DNA of 64,000 bases from Russula earlei (GCA_025769875.1 JAGFNK010000019.1:217252-281251); one strand, 5' to 3'; positions 24,216 through 36,950 are shown, counted from the first letter of the stretch. Notes: generated from the letters alone by a model not told the origin. Numbers and translations are program-made.

Positions 24216-26736
24216 TTCTTTTTACTGTGGGAACGTGATGAGAGAGATACAGCCACCGCTGCGGAGGGGGGGACTGCGGAGGGGACAAACCGAGAAGGAG
24301 AGGGACGAACCGCCCAGGCAGGTGGCGGTTCTGAACTGAAAGATCCTAATTTGGCACAACAACGAACCAACCAATCCCGGACGTGGCGCGATCACCACCT
24401 GCTCGTCATGCTCCTTCAGGTCTATTTTGTTTTCAAACCACAACCCCAATCTCTCGCAATTCGAATGCTTCCTCGCATTGACCAACCCAATCAATTTCTG
24501 ATTGCAGCACGACATGTTTCATCCCGCGTCTACTCCGTGAATTGTATCAGCCCTGACCATGTCTGAACAGCGTCAGAGGGACATTTTGAACGATATCAAA
24601 TTCCCGAAGACCGCAGCCACCGTAGTGCAAATCTTCTGGTGCACGCGCCCGATGGAGGGACAGCCGTGATTACCACGAACGCTCGTCCGCTGATGTTGCC
24701 ACCGGAACGGAGCGCCGTCGTGGGGCAATATCACATCCATGAGAAGGGTAAAGGCAACGTACGCCACGCCCCCCTAAACCCGTGAGAAGCAATCGTAAAG
24801 ACTAACGGTATTGCATCGAGGACGATCGTCTCCCGAGATGGATAATAGTCCCGTTAAATTGGAATGAGTGGACCACAGCCACGGCGACAGTCTGCCAGTG
24901 AGAGTTCAATATAGTATCACGGATGATGGAATGACACTTTTGCTTAGATCCGTACTTCTTTCCTAGCCACGTTCAATCCCAAAGTTGACGCCGGATCATG
25001 TCAATGTAGGCCGCGCGTCGAGCCGAGAGCAGGATCTGAAATTGACCAATGACACTCATGGTGACCGTGCACAGAACCTCTTACTGCAAGAGGCGGTCTG
25101 CCTTTACGTCCCCCGCAGAGATGGAGGTGATCTCTGCGGCATCCCATCCGCCACAATTCTAGGATACGGACGATGGCGAAATATGTGACCTGCATTTTGG
25201 CCGATGTTGCCGAGTGGGACGCCTGTGACACGTCTGCTGCACTGCAAGGGTCATAGCACAAGATTTATCTTTCCCCCCTGCGCGACGTCGGTGTCAACCT
25301 CGAGGTGGCGAGTGATCGATGTCTTCAACAATAGGACTGCAACAGCTCCCGCCAACCCGGATGCAACATCCTCGTTCTACAGTTGGCCATCTCACCATGA
25401 CGATGATCGTCCCTTGTGTTGAAATGATAATTTGCTTTTGGTTTCATGGCACTGTCATATCCTTGAATATGAGGCTTACGCCGCAAGTGATGATCACCCG
25501 AAGCTTAAATGTCATGTTCTGAGCATTACGATTTTTCAGAATTGTGGCCGGTAAAATTTTGAGCCGGGGGGGGTATAAGTCATCATCGTGAGTCGAACCC
25601 GTTACGTCTCCAGCGGTCACTGATCTGTCCGAATGAACAGAGACACCGAATTGAAATGGGAGAAGAAACATTAGAACAATGGACAAGGAGTGGTACGTCA
25701 GGACAAGTGATGGTAGAGAGAAACCTCCACGGGTAATTTGACAGTCGGGAGAGGAGAACTGACGCGATGATAACTTGGAGGCGGTTCTTTTCCAAAATGG
25801 GTCACCCCCACATCACCCTGCGGCAGGTTGTTCCCCGCAGACATCTGACAGCTTATCGATCTTAGGGAGTTATCATCAACGCACTGCGTGTCTTGAGCTG
25901 GCCCAGTGGGAGAAGGAAGACGCTCACCTTCCAGCCTGAGAGTGTTAGCCACGCTCGAACCAGTGACATAATAAATCCTACGAGGATGCCAGCGATAATG
26001 GGCAAGCAGGGCTTCAAGTCCTCATCACTGACGTTATGCTCTTTCCCAGTCCTGCCTGGTGATGGGTGTGTGGTTTGGGCCGAATTTGTGTACCAGACGG
26101 TTGTCACAACAAGGGTCCTACAGCAGAGAACTGAGAGCCTATCTCGTTGGACTCTTTTGACACCACCTGCAGTGGTACTCTCGGTGTCTCCTATGGCAGT
26201 AACAGAGCCACTTGGAACACAAGTGGGCCCCCCCCCCCCCCCCCGACACCGAACTGACGACAACCAAGCGAAACGGTTACACCATGTTACAATTGTTAAC
26301 CACCTACACTGTTGATGTGAACTAAATGAACGACTCAAGCACTTTACGACGGTAGTGCCCCAACCTGTGGAGACAAGAAATCATGCTCCGACCGCATTTG
26401 CGACCACGATCGTTTCCAGGCTGGTCAGGGTGTCAGCGTGACAATATCCTGTACTCCAACGTGGCTCTGCTGCCAGAATTCGTCAACAGAGCTCCCATTC
26501 CCGGTGCTATCCCATTCAGATTCCATCTCACGTCTCTGTCTCCGCCGCAACCTCAGACGGCTCTCTCCAGTTGTGCTGCGCGTGATTGGTCGGAGTTTGG
26601 TTACGTAACGAGGGGGGGTGTGCTCATACGTCACCAGTCATTCACTCACCAGCGCGATCCACGCTGTATACCCAATCGTTTCCAAGTCATCGTCTGCCCA
26701 TTGCAACTGTACTTCTATATAGCTAGCTTCATAAAT
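24216..26736. other. 2.5 kb without an assignable gene
   Basis: Left end is the promoter of the recycling factor. On the + strand an exon-like piece about 24590-24762 reads HAPDGGTAVITTNARPLMLP and ends in a good donor (AAC then GTACGC). I could not connect it to a start or to a following exon. On the minus strand about 25940-26030 there is a hydrophobic segment (LPIIAGILVGFIMSLVRAWL), possibly a remnant of a membrane protein. None is supported enough to call. Confidence 0.35.
26228..26244. repeat. C17 homopolymer
   Basis: Seventeen consecutive C residues on the + strand, in unassigned sequence. Length is likely unreliable in any assembly. Confidence 0.9.
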
Positions 26737-29700
26737 ATGAGTTGTCAAGAAAAGAGTAATTCCACCGTTGTCGTCCCTCGATCCCATGGGTTACCACAGG
26801 TACCCTACCAGGTTCTTGGTTTGCACTCCCCTTTACCTGACTGCCCTGCGATTCTTTTAGAAACCCAGCGTTTCTTCTTGCGTGTCACCAACGCGTGGAA
26901 AACCTCGGGCGATCTGCAGGAAATTCATCTATCGGGGTTTTTGTGAGGAGCGGCAATGTCTTCCGTGTGCATGTCCGCTACAGCGACATGGTATGATCAG
27001 CATGTATCGTCCCTGTTCTGTTCTCATCCTTACGGGCTGTTCCTAGATCGAGCTGGTTGATTATCTCCTGGAACGTGATGACTGCCCGTCTCAACTTCGT
27101 TCCGTTCGAAAAACTTTCGCCCGTCCCGTCCCTGTAGGTGCTTTCTCTATTCGGCGCCACTACGCTTAATCGGAACAGGACAAGTGTGGGAGGAAATACC
27201 GTCAGACCGACCGGGTCTGCTCCAATTTTCTCGAGAGCGATGGCATCTGTACGCGGCGTAACTGCCCTTTCGCGCACCTTCGTTCCCTCCAGATTTACGA
27301 TTCCCTGCAATTAGTGAAGGTGCGCTATTTTCGCCCTAACTGCGATAGCCTCCTTATCTTATGTGATAACCTTAGCCCGTTGACCTTGAAGTCGGCCATT
27401 CATAATATACTGCAGTATTGTGTCAATGCTCATCCTGCCCGTTTCAGGTGCCTCGCCCGCAGGATATCGACCCGAGGACTGCGGTTACCCCACCTCTCGT
27501 GACTGACGATCACCCTGTGGTCAAGTTACCAGAAAAGGCTCACTACACCTCTCCTCAACCACCATTGATTGACAACATCCTTCCCCTCGGCCCGGTCGTT
27601 CAGCTCCCAAAAGCTTCTTTCCCTGATCGTAAATCAACTATGACAGAGATGAATGCTTCTGACCCCCTCCAGTGCCCCGTTGTGGGTCACAATCCTAGTG
27701 CAACTATTTGCTCTCTTAAAACTGCGGAGTCCCAACAATCAAACTCTGATAGATTACCTGAAATAGTACTGTCCCTTTTCTTCCTCTGTCAATACATGAA
27801 CTTCGTCTGACATGTCTTTCGACACAGGAGGGGCAACGAGACCGTGTAGAAACTCCCAGGCACCCTCTAAATATTTCCTGGAAGAGATCCATCGAGTCCT
27901 TTTCGGATCCAATTCCTCCCATCGGTAAGAGCTCTGCTACTGGTGGGAGTAGTGTGACAAACACTCCTGCCCGCATTCCATGTCCTGGAAATTTCGATCT
28001 CCACCAGTCGTCCCCTACGACAATTTCGTCCCCCGTGGAGTTGCTTGGTCAAGTGCATCGGCCATCGGTTTGCCTTGATTGGTTCTATGGACGGTGTTTT
28101 CGTCCCCACTGCAAATACTCGCACTGTTCAGTCCCTCCACGTTTCCTAGAGGATGCTGTTGTAAGTGAATTCAAGCTTCTCTTCTGCTCGTCATATCACG
28201 AATGCCCTTAGGTGGTCCCTCAACGCCCCCCCGTGCTGCACCCCCCCGTTCCCCCGCCGGCGCAGACAGACCCAACACAGGTACCCTCACTCCACCAGAA
28301 GGTCCCCACTGGCTTGTTCCCGGAGCTCAGGGACCAGCAGCCACGGACTCCCATGGAACCTTGCGCTCCGGCTGCTGCACCAATCTCCGCCGTGGAGAGC
28401 AATGCAGTTGTCGTCGCAGCCGGAAAATTTAGCTTATCGCACCCCCTTGCATCGCTTGCCCCTTATTTCCAAGGAAAACCGACGTCGACCCCTCCCATTG
28501 GTCATGTGGACGCTGTTTCCTCGCGAGCTCGACCCCCTCCAAAGCCGCAAGAGCGACTACTTCTCAGAAATACGTCCTCAGACGAGATCATTCATTCTGT
28601 GATGGAGTCCGCTCAAGTCAAATTCTCTGGCGGATTCTTCATTGAAACAATCGTTACTGGGTTCGAATCCCGTTCCTTTGTCATCGAGGATATTCCTGTA
28701 AAAGTGGACCGTGCTGCCATTGAAGATCTCGTTGCTCCTTTCGGCGAGGTTCACGATGTCCGGTTTCGTGATGACAGGCAAAGTGACGATTGCTCATCCC
28801 GTCCTGTCTTTGTACGAATGGCAACTTATCGCGAGGCAGTCCGGGCCATAAACGGGCTTGATGGCATAGACGCTTTTGGGCGCCGCCTCGATGTAAAAAA
28901 CCTCGCAAGGCGTATGATTCGGGACAACTATGTCCATGTCTCTTGGCCTGTACCCTCTAAAGTAGGTTATGCTGGATATAGCACCCTAGCCGCAGCCGAA
29001 AATGCGGTGTCCAATGCCAACGGCAAGGTAGTGAAGGGGTACTGGATTACCGCAAGCATATACGATAACATACCGAAAATCGGCGACTTTAATGTTCGCT
29101 TTACGGGACTACCTCCGTGGGTTGAGGAGAAATTTTTAAGCAAATTCGGGTCATTAGAAGGCGCCATGTTGGGGCGCCCAAACCACCAGGCTCCAGAATT
29201 CGGAGTTCCCGCGGTTCGCAAAACCTTAGAAAATTTCGGGAAGGTCATCAAATTCATTGTCACCCCGGGCCCCTACAAGGACGGTATTGTTCGCGTGTGG
29301 TGCCAGTTCGGATCTCAAGACGTCGCGGGCGCAGCCTGCGAACTTCACAATGTGAAGCAGCGTTCTTTAGGCATGGAGAAGATCTCAGTTCGACGCGTGC
29401 TCTCTGTTATTGAGCATGTTCCCCACGCAAGGCTCGATCTCGTCAAACAGGATTTGATTCATCTCCAACAGAAGGTGTGGGCTCATACTTATGGAGCCCA
29501 CCTCGACTTTATCTCGCGTTACGATGGTGCCGAAGCTCCCATCAGGTTGGTGGCCGAGGATAGCAAGACGCTTGCAGGCCTCAGGGTTGAGTTCAAAGAG
29601 ATCGTGGATGGCGAAATTCTTAAAGAAGATGGTCAGCAAGTCTGGGACGATTTCTTTCGTCGAGAGGCAGGCTTTCGTTTCATGGAGCAGTTGCGCGGCC

Positions 29701-30660
29701 ACCACCCTGGCGTTGAGATAATAGTCCATACCTTACGCAGATGCGTCCGGCTCATTGGAACCGTAGAGCTGCGTCAACCGGTTGCTGCGGCCATTCTTGC
29801 CAAACTTTCCTCACTTCGGCAGCATAAGGTCCACACTATACCACTCGATGGGCAGGCAATGGGCGTTCTCGCGAGTCCTGACTTTCGCGCGGCGCAGCAG
29901 CGGCATGGAGACGACAACATCCGGTTAGACTTTCAAGGGCATGTTCTTCTTGTTCGTGGCCCAGAAGACGTCTATGAAGAGGTGCAGCAAATTGTCCATC
30001 TGGTCAAGGCACGCCACGTTGCCGACTGCGGCGATGATCACTGTCCCGTATGCCTGGGACCTCCAATGACACCAATTTCCCTGAGCTGCGGCCACAGATG
30101 GTGCAAGGCTTGCTTAGTCGCGTACCTGACGGCGGCGGCCGATACTCGATCGTTCCCCATCAGCTGCTTTGGAAATCAAGGCAGGTGTACGGAGCGTATC
30201 GCTATGCGGATGGCACGCAACGTACTCAACCCTGCCGATTTTGACGCCCTCGCACTGGCGGCGTTTCATGCTTATGTGCAGGCGCATCCCGAGGAATACC
30301 ACTACTGTCCGACGCCCGATTGCCCACAGGCGTACCCCAACGGTCCCTCATGACTTCCCACTTTCTTGTCCGTCCTGCCTTGCACGCATCTGCTCGTCGT
30401 GCCACGTCGAATACCACGAGGGCGTCACCTGTGCGGACCGCGAGGACGGTGGGGACCGTCTGTTCCAGGAGTGGATGCGGGTTCACGACGTCAAGAAATG
30501 CCCTGGTTGCAATGCGCCCATTGAGCACGCGGCGGGTTGTAACCACATGACGTGCACGCGCTGTCACACGCATACGTGTTGGGTCTGCCTCGAGACGTTC
30601 CCTCAAGGCCAAGGGATTTACGATCATATGCGAGAAAAGCACGGTGGTATCGGTCTCTGA
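26737..30660 (+). CDS. RBR-type E3 ubiquitin ligase with CCCH zinc fingers and RRM-like domain (about 1172 aa)
   Basis: Exons 26737-26799, 26861-26990, 27047-27133, 27179-27319, 27448-27765, 27828-28160, 28212-30660; every intron is phase 0. N-terminal CCCH fingers: VCSNFLESDGICTRRNCPFA followed by H, and VCLDWFYGRCFRPHCKYSH. An RRM-like fold starts at SFVIEDIPVKVDRAAIEDLV and continues PFGEVHDVRF. The C terminus has RING1 (CPVCLGPPMTPISLSCGHRW), an IBR (YHYCPTPDCPQAYP and LSCPSCLARICSSCHVEYH) and RING2 (KKCPGCNAPIEHAAGCNHMT) with the presumed catalytic Cys in AAGCNHM. So RNA binding and RING-HECT hybrid ubiquitin transfer are combined. Two single-base slips need correction: T5 at 26938-26942 (exon length 130 between phase-0 introns) and C4 at 30335-30338, which otherwise truncates before the IBR is complete. 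The first CCCH-like segment (CRKFIYRGF) is degenerate. Function as E3 is from domain knowledge; target unknown. Confidence 0.86.
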
Positions 30661-31336
30661 TCTTTTTTTTTTTCTTTCATCCTGAGCCGTATCTATCTAT
30701 TGTATCTATATTTACTGGGTCTGACAACCTTCCATGAGCTGAATGTGCATTCTTACACACTTCGTTGTTCTTACCTTTCTGTGTCTGTGTCTACAGGATA
30801 TCTGCACTCTGAACTCTACTTTACTATGCTCGCGGCGTTCTTAAAGATTAGATTATCGTCGTTCTATCACATGTACGTTATATAGGTCGTGTCGTGTCAA
30901 CGAGAGAGTTCCTTTTGAATCAATCCCAAATGCCCTCGCAAGGGGGCGCATATCGAAGATGAAAGGGTGGAGAATAGCTACATATAGAGTGCGGAAGGAG
31001 AATCACCTCTCCGATAGAAGATGGGCGAGGGGAGAGCGGGTAACAAGAATGAGCCGAGGATGGTAACAAACAGTAGCAGGTAAGTAGCAGAACGAAATTC
31101 GAGTTTGAGAAAACTTGGATCGAAGGAGCACCGAGGGAGAGCTGCCCGGTGCGGGACACATTCTGCCAGCACGCGAGAGTATCACAGGTACAGGTACGTG
31201 ACGAACTGTGAGGAAAGTAACACGTCGTCAGAAAATCGTCATCAAGTATGCAAGAAGCAGAAAAAACTTTCGCATTCTTGCGATGAAAAGTTGGCAAGGG
31301 GGGAAGGGGGGAAGGGGGGGGTAAAATCAGGCAGCA
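30661..31336. other. Convergent intergenic region
   Basis: 3' ends of the RBR gene (+) and of the disordered protein gene (-). No coding segment recognised. A further 3' exon of the minus gene is possible because its last codons (GACAAG then GTATAG) could be a splice donor. Confidence 0.45.
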
Positions 31337-33602
31337 CTATACCTTGTCATAAGGCAACAGAGGCGGCTGACCCTGCCGTGGGAGGCTTTCCGGTAGCTCC
31401 TTCCGCGTGGGGTCGTACTTGACAAAGTTGCCGTGGTGGTCCATGTAGCCCTCCGTCGGTGGGGGGTATCCGTCCAGCTCGGGCGGGTTTGTGCGCCCGT
31501 GCGGCGCGTACACGACGTACTTGTCCATCGTGAGGTAGTCCCCGCGGCGGTTCCAGAAACCGAACCGCACCACGCGACGGTACGAGCCGCTGGACGGCTT
31601 GGGCTGCTGCGGCGGGGGCAGCGAGAAGCCCGGGTCGCGCCGCTCCTGAGGGGGGGTTGGGAGCGGATTCGAGGAGGACGAGGAGCGGTGCGTGGATGAC
31701 GCGGGTGAACGGCCTTGCGGCGTGTGCACCTCAGGCCCCACGTACCCGCCGACGCCGCCGCCGTATGGGCTGGCGTAGTGGCCGCTGTGGCCGCTGTATG
31801 TCCTGTGTCGGCCATGCCTGTCGGATGGCGAGCGATGCTTGCGGCGACGGCGGTGACGACCGACCGAACGCTCTTGCTCCTCTGAGTCGGAGGAGGAAGA
31901 GGCTGGCGAGGAAGACGACGATCGTGACGAGGCCCGAGACCGCCGATGCGGTGAGGAACGGGAGGGCGAGCGGCTGTGTCGAGGGGGAATGAAGAGCGGC
32001 TGAGGGCTGTCAGATCGGACGACGGTGGACTCGGAGGACTCGGAGGACACGGTGCTGATGAGGGGACTCAGGCTCGTTAAGGCACCTGGCAGCTCCGCGA
32101 ACTGGGGCAGATTCGCCATGGACGATGACGCTGATTGAGTGAAGAGATGCGAGTCAGGGTCGGACGCCACAACTGGCATCGAATTTTGTCGCGAGACGGG
32201 GAGGGCTTGGCGTGGAGGCTCCGGGATAGAGTACGAGCGCTGCACGGTTTGCAACCTCCTCGCAGTGTGCGACGGTTCCGTGTGTGACGAGCGAGGATGG
32301 CGCGGCGCAGGCGTCGGGGAGCCACCATCGTTTACCCTTGCATGAGCACTCCAGGGAAGGACGCGTGGCGAAGGAACCACGGCGGGTATGGCCACGGTGA
32401 GGTGTCTATTTGCAGATGCAGACACCCCTGTGCTATGGTTACCACTATTCGCTTCATCCCAAGATCCCACACGGGGCGAAGGGACCACGGGATGAGAGTC
32501 ATAGCGATAATGATTCGGCGTACGAACGATGGCAGGAGAGAAAGTCGGGCGAAGTTGCCTGATTGATGTGAATGACTCTGGCTGGCCTGGGCGCTGCGGC
32601 GTGGGGGCTGCAAGGGTATGACTCCTCTCCAAGGGGGGTGCGCTGTGGGGCGGCTGCGAACCGGCGGACTGTGATCCTGAGGCTGCGAAAGGTTGATGTG
32701 TGGCGGTCGCAGGTGGATGAGGATTGGAGTGTTGGCGGATGTGCGCCGAGTAGACAGCGGGCGGCGGGAGAGAAGTTCTTGGGGCTGAGGCAGTATCTGT
32801 CGCAGGTTGATGTTGTTGATCGACTGGAATGGAGAAGTAGGCATGAGATGGACGAGCATGTGCGGGTGAACGTCCCGGATAACCGGCGCTGCCGGCGGGG
32901 GCGGAGGCATTCGTGCCATTTTGCCGAACAGCGGGCTCGATTGGGCTCGGTTGTTGCACCTGCGGGGTATGACGATGGCGATGTGGAGTAGAACTACTTG
33001 GCTGCAGCGAATCGTCGTCGTCAAGCTCGCGAGGGACCCAGGCCCAAGGGGTGTGAGGTGCCTTGTCCTTGTCCTTGCCCTCGCCCGCCGAATGCGCTGC
33101 TGGTTCGTTCCTATCCATCCACGGTCCGGCTTAATGAACGGGCCGTGTCACGAGAGCGAAGAAGAGATGCGCACTTGATATGCATGTTTGCAAGACCCAG
33201 CCCGTTATCTGTGAGCTCCGTGTCCCAATAGGATCGCTCGGGTTGCCTTTGCATCTGAGGGGGGTGGTAGTATTGCGGGGTGATGCCCCAGGCAGCGGGA
33301 ATGTTCCAGCCGACGAGGGTGGGAGGGGGGTATGGTCCATGGGGCTGTTGAGCGCCGCACACGCCTCCCGGAGCGGTGTACATCCACCTGCCATTCTGCC
33401 ATTGTTGTTGATTCACTCCTGGAGGGGCGGGTGGCACGAAAGACGGGTGGGAAGCGAGGTGGGGGGCTGCCACGCCCGAGGCATTTTGCATGGTGGGGAT
33501 GACGGGGGCCGAGGCCCAGGTCGATAGCGTTGGGGGCTTTGGGGCTTGGGCGAACTGTGGACCGGACCAGGTCTGCTGGGGATGGAGTGGTTGTTGATAC
33601 AT
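31337..33602 (-). CDS. Disordered Ser/Pro/His-rich protein with conserved C-terminal block, unknown
   Basis: Exons 33602-33175 and 33110-31337; about 733 aa. Spliced junction reads NMHIK then NEPAAHSAGEG. The N-terminal part contains aromatic-rich short motifs (WQNGRWMYTAPGG, LVGWNIPAAWGITPQYYHPP). The middle is low-complexity with an RS-rich stretch and a basic block (RHRRRRKHRSPSDRHGRH). The last 80 residues look folded and conserved: RRVVRFGFWNRRGDYLTMDK, YVVYAPHGRTNPPELDGYPP, EGYMDHHGNFVKYDP. The end at TAG 31337-31339 directly follows DKV and may instead be a splice site. RS-rich composition hints at a nuclear role; this is inference only. Confidence 0.7.
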
Positions 33603-34372
33603 CGAGAGGCATCCGGCTTCAAGGTGATGGTGGTAGATGGCTGCAGAGGTGGAGTCAGACCAGCGCGAGAAATGGAGAGGAAAAAAAAAGAAAAATATAC
33701 GATTTATAGATTTGAAGGGAAAAATGAACGTGTTGGCTGTGCAGGATGGTGCCGCACGAGCCTACCGCGGAGAAAACGTTGGGGAGCGAGGTGTCGGGCT
33801 GCGCAAGGCGATGACGATTTTCTGCGACTGACTGAAGGACGTCGACTGTGAGCACGTCGATGGGTCGATCGTGGGTGAAAGGGCGAAAGGGCCTTTGGTT
33901 AGTTCGACGGCCTCGTGTTTCTCTTTCTCACCTCTTTTTGGTCCGTTTATTGTTGCTACCAACCGTGGCGGTGGGGGTCGTAGTGGCAGGCTCGCACTCG
34001 ACCCATCAGGCCCCTTCCGACAGACTCTGGTCGTCAGCCAACTTGAAGGTAACCATCTGATGTGTAACATCACGACATTTTCCATTCCTCTCCCCCGCGG
34101 GCTCCTCGTCGTGAAACGTGTCTCTCATGGGATGGAGGGTGACCAACCGGGGGTGGATATCACATACATCAATCATCAAACCATCCCACGCGATGCGATG
34201 CGTATGAACAAGTCAAGACAGAGATAAACTTATGCCTGACCGTGATAGCAAACGTTTCAGATATCGTGCCTGCAAGGTGATTAGCCGAATACAAGGCCCC
34301 TTCCGCGCGAGAGGCAGGATGGTACGTGCCAGAGAGATAAAGGCGATATAATACAGGAACGAGCGACCCTAT
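33603..34372. other. Intergenic, nothing recognised
   Basis: Promoter side of the disordered-protein gene and 3' side of the DUF4048-like gene (both minus). No coding segment or RNA gene found by eye. Confidence 0.45.
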
Positions 34373-36041
34373 CTACCAATTCCAATCATCGTCATCCTCG
34401 TCCTTAATTCTCTCCGTCGAGGATGCAAGCGCTGTTTGCGGAGCAGGTCGCGCTGAAACCGTTATCACATCAGGGAGCATGGCGTGACCTAGGGCAGTGT
34501 TCCCATCCTCATCATCCTCATCGATCAGTGACCGCGTCGGTGGCGCGGACGCTGGAGCTGTATTAACGGACGCCGCCGGTGCCAGGGCTGAGAAGATTGA
34601 CTGCGAAACGTCGGAGAGGAGCACAGAAGCGCGTTTGTGGCTCTTCGAGAACCTTGACAAACGAGAAAACAAAAAGAGGAACAAGGGGACATCAGCTCGC
34701 GGCACTTGAGCAGAGGAGCTTTTCTTTTTTAGTTTGGACCACTCACGTCTCTCGCCTCTGCAGCTCGGCCAATTTAGACCCGACCGAGTCCACCCAGCCT
34801 TGCGCTGTTTCTCCGAGGTTCGCACGTCCGAGTCCCATGGCGCTGAGCGGAATGATCCCAGGAATCGACAATGACGTTGGCGAAACTGCGCCGATGCTCG
34901 CCCGCTTCCCGGACCTCGCATGCGAGCTCTCGCCCGTGAGGGGCCTGAGCGCGTCCGCGAGCGGACCACTCGCCGAATGGCCCGACCGCCGCCGCACAAT
35001 CTTACCCGACGGTGACGGATGTCCGGTCGACGACGTGGGCGAGCGCTTCTGCCGAGGGACGGAGGCAGCGTTCGGCGCGATGTCCTCCTCGAGTCGGCCT
35101 TGCCCCTTGTCGGCGTCCGGCTTTTCCTCGGCCACGGACGACACGGACGACTGGGAGAGGCGCGGGCTGTCGCCGTCCACGCTCGGTGCGGAGGAAGACG
35201 TCGTCGCCGTTGTCGAGGAGACGGAATTCGAGGCCATCTGACGTGTCATCCGCTTCGCAGAAACCGAAGAGGACCTGCCCAGCCGGGACATGGCTGGAGC
35301 GAACGGAGGGCTCGTCGTGGCGGCCGCCAGGGCACGCACACCTCCGACCAGGCCTTCGAGCACCGCCGCCGACGGTCTGGGAGACATCGAGGGGATATCG
35401 CGCCCAAATTCGCGATGCACGACGCGCTCCCACTTGCGCTTGAGTTGGAGAAGCTCAGACTCGTGTATCACGAGCTGAGAACGGAGTTCGAGGCACTTGG
35501 ATTCTTTCTGCGCGATGGAGTGGAGGAGTTCTGCGTGCCTTTTGTTTTGTTTGCCAAAAAAAAGTCGATCGTCCTCCGTGAGTAAATGTCGCGGCAAACA
35601 AGAAAAAAAGAAAGAAAAAGGGATGGGGACGCACCTCTCTGGGAGGGTCAAGCCCATATGCTCTGACGCTGATCGCTGGGGAACCGAGAGTGTCCTGACA
35701 TGCCCCACCTTCTTTCCATTATTCGCGCCCGATGATGATGATGCACCACGCTCGGAGGCGCCTGATCCCATCAGCGGGGTACGCGCCGTCCATAAACGCG
35801 GGCTATCGGCGGGGAGGTAGGAGATCGAGGACTGGCGACGCGAGACCGGACGCCTCCGCGACGGCGATGAGGCACATCTCTGATGCAACATTTCTGACGA
35901 AGAGAGCGGTGGTGGTGAAGACGTAGGGACCGCCGGGTCGGGGGCGGGGGGTGCACTAGGGAAACGGTCGCGCGCAGCAGAGATGTTGGGAGCGTCGCTG
36001 GCGATCAGTTCCAACTCGAGTGGCGGCGGCGGACGCGTCAT
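34373..36041 (-). CDS. DUF4048-like fungal protein (about 492 aa)
   Basis: Exons 36041-35635, 35538-34747, 34652-34373; phases close. A disordered Pro/Ser N terminus precedes SVPQRSASEHMGLTLPER, then a helical segment HAELLHSIAQKESKCLELRS and QLVIHESELLQLKRKWERVV, the layout I associate with the fungal DUF4048 family. A long Ser-rich region follows, then AMGLGRANLGETAQGWVDSV, LAELQRRETFSKSHKRAS and VLLSDVSQSIFSALAPA, and a strikingly acidic/aromatic end (KDEDDDDWNW). No enzyme motif. The acceptor of intron 1 was placed at CAAAAG (35539) because it joins LPER to HAELL; reading through instead adds a short hydrophobic insert. Function unknown in the family. Confidence 0.65.
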
Positions 36042-36350
36042 TTTTGGGCAGATTTGTGCTGTGCAGGGTATGTTGTTGAGGAACGAAGGCGGGGCACACT
36101 CGAGGGCGGGTCGTCAGGGCAGTCCAAAGTTCACTCACGCTGGCGGAGAACACCGCGGATGGGACAGGCTAGAACGATTCTGGCTACTCTCAACCAACCA
36201 CCGAAGTGGCGACCCCACAAGACAGGAAAACGTAACCATCGGACAGCGTGCCTAATAATGGGACAATTGGTTTTATTCCAGCGCAGCAGAATCCATCTTA
36301 TGCGAATGCGGGTTGCAAAGCGAGCTATCCCAATGTCCGAATCCTGCAAT

Positions 36351-36758
36351 CTAATGCTTTGACCCCTTTTCCGCCTCCGAAATGAAGTTTTTGATGCTTT
36401 CGGCCCTGTCAAGTCATCACCGACCTCAACAAGCGTGCGAAAGGGTTGGAGAGCGTACAATTCTTCCTCCTCCCTGGAATGAGTCGGTCAAATTCGGGAC
36501 TTGGGCATGTCCAGGGAAGCGAGACTCACTTGGAGCTGGACTCAATCTTTACCGAATCTTTAACCTCTTGCAGAGTCCGTTTAGGGTCCGAATGTGACTC
36601 CTTGCTTCCGCCCGATGCCGCTACGTAGGACAACCCGACGGTGCTGAGAAGCGTGCCCAGAGCAAGATACTCCGTTTTGATGGCCCGGCCAAGGATGGTG
36701 CTGGAATGTCAGTGGTAGGACGGCTCAGTAGTCAAGCGAAAAAGACTTGCTAGGACAT
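36351..36758 (-). CDS. ATP19: Mitochondrial ATP synthase subunit K (Atp19/ATPK), 82 aa
   Basis: Small membrane subunit of the F1Fo ATP synthase involved in dimer stability. Four exons, right to left: 36758-36751 (8 nt, ATGTCCTA), 36700-36530, 36473-36459 (15 nt), 36405-36351. Spliced N terminus is MSYTILGRAIKTEYLALGTL, the family start with its single membrane helix. The C terminus is EEEELAESIKNFISEAEKGS then KH. All phases close only with a GC-AG first intron (GCAAGT donor) and with the 15-nt microexon. The product is the usual length. It is divergent from the tRNA-Arg and the putative mitochondrial gene to its right. Confidence 0.9.
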
Positions 36759-36878
36759 TATTGTAAGTAATTCGGTGGAGGTGGAGGTGGAAGGAACCCG
36801 ATGATGGGCAGGCGCCAAAGACGTTTGCCGTTTTGGGGTGCGCGTGATATTTGGCGCGAGTGACGCGAATATTTTCGA

Positions 36879-36950
36879 GGCCGCCTGGCGAAATGGCATC
36901 GCGTCTGACTACGAATCAGGAGATTGCAGGTTCGACCCCTGCGGTGGTCA
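36879..36950 (+). tRNA. tRNA-Arg (anticodon ACG)
   Basis: 72-nt cloverleaf read by eye. Acceptor arm GGCCGCC pairs with GGTGGTC, with discriminator A at 36950. The D stem is GCG/CGC. The anticodon arm is TCTGA-CTACGAA-TCAGG, with ACG at 36911-36913. The variable loop is AGATT. The T arm is GCAGG-TTCGACC-CCTGC. No intron. A and B box sequences (TGGCGAAATGG; GGTTCGACCCC) are present. Two G-T pairs in the acceptor stem and one in the anticodon stem are tolerable. It would read CGU/CGC/CGA after A-to-I editing. The flanking T-rich run beyond 36957 could serve as a pol III terminator (CTTGTTTTTCC). Confidence 0.95.

Noticed and set aside
25566..25620. tRNA-like GTCGAACCCG near 25595
   Set aside because: T-loop-like sequence only; no pairing T stem, anticodon arm or acceptor stem could be folded.
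34497..35585. Overlapping + strand frames across the DUF4048-like gene
   Set aside because: Shadow frames of a Ser/Arg-rich gene; no splice logic or family motif.
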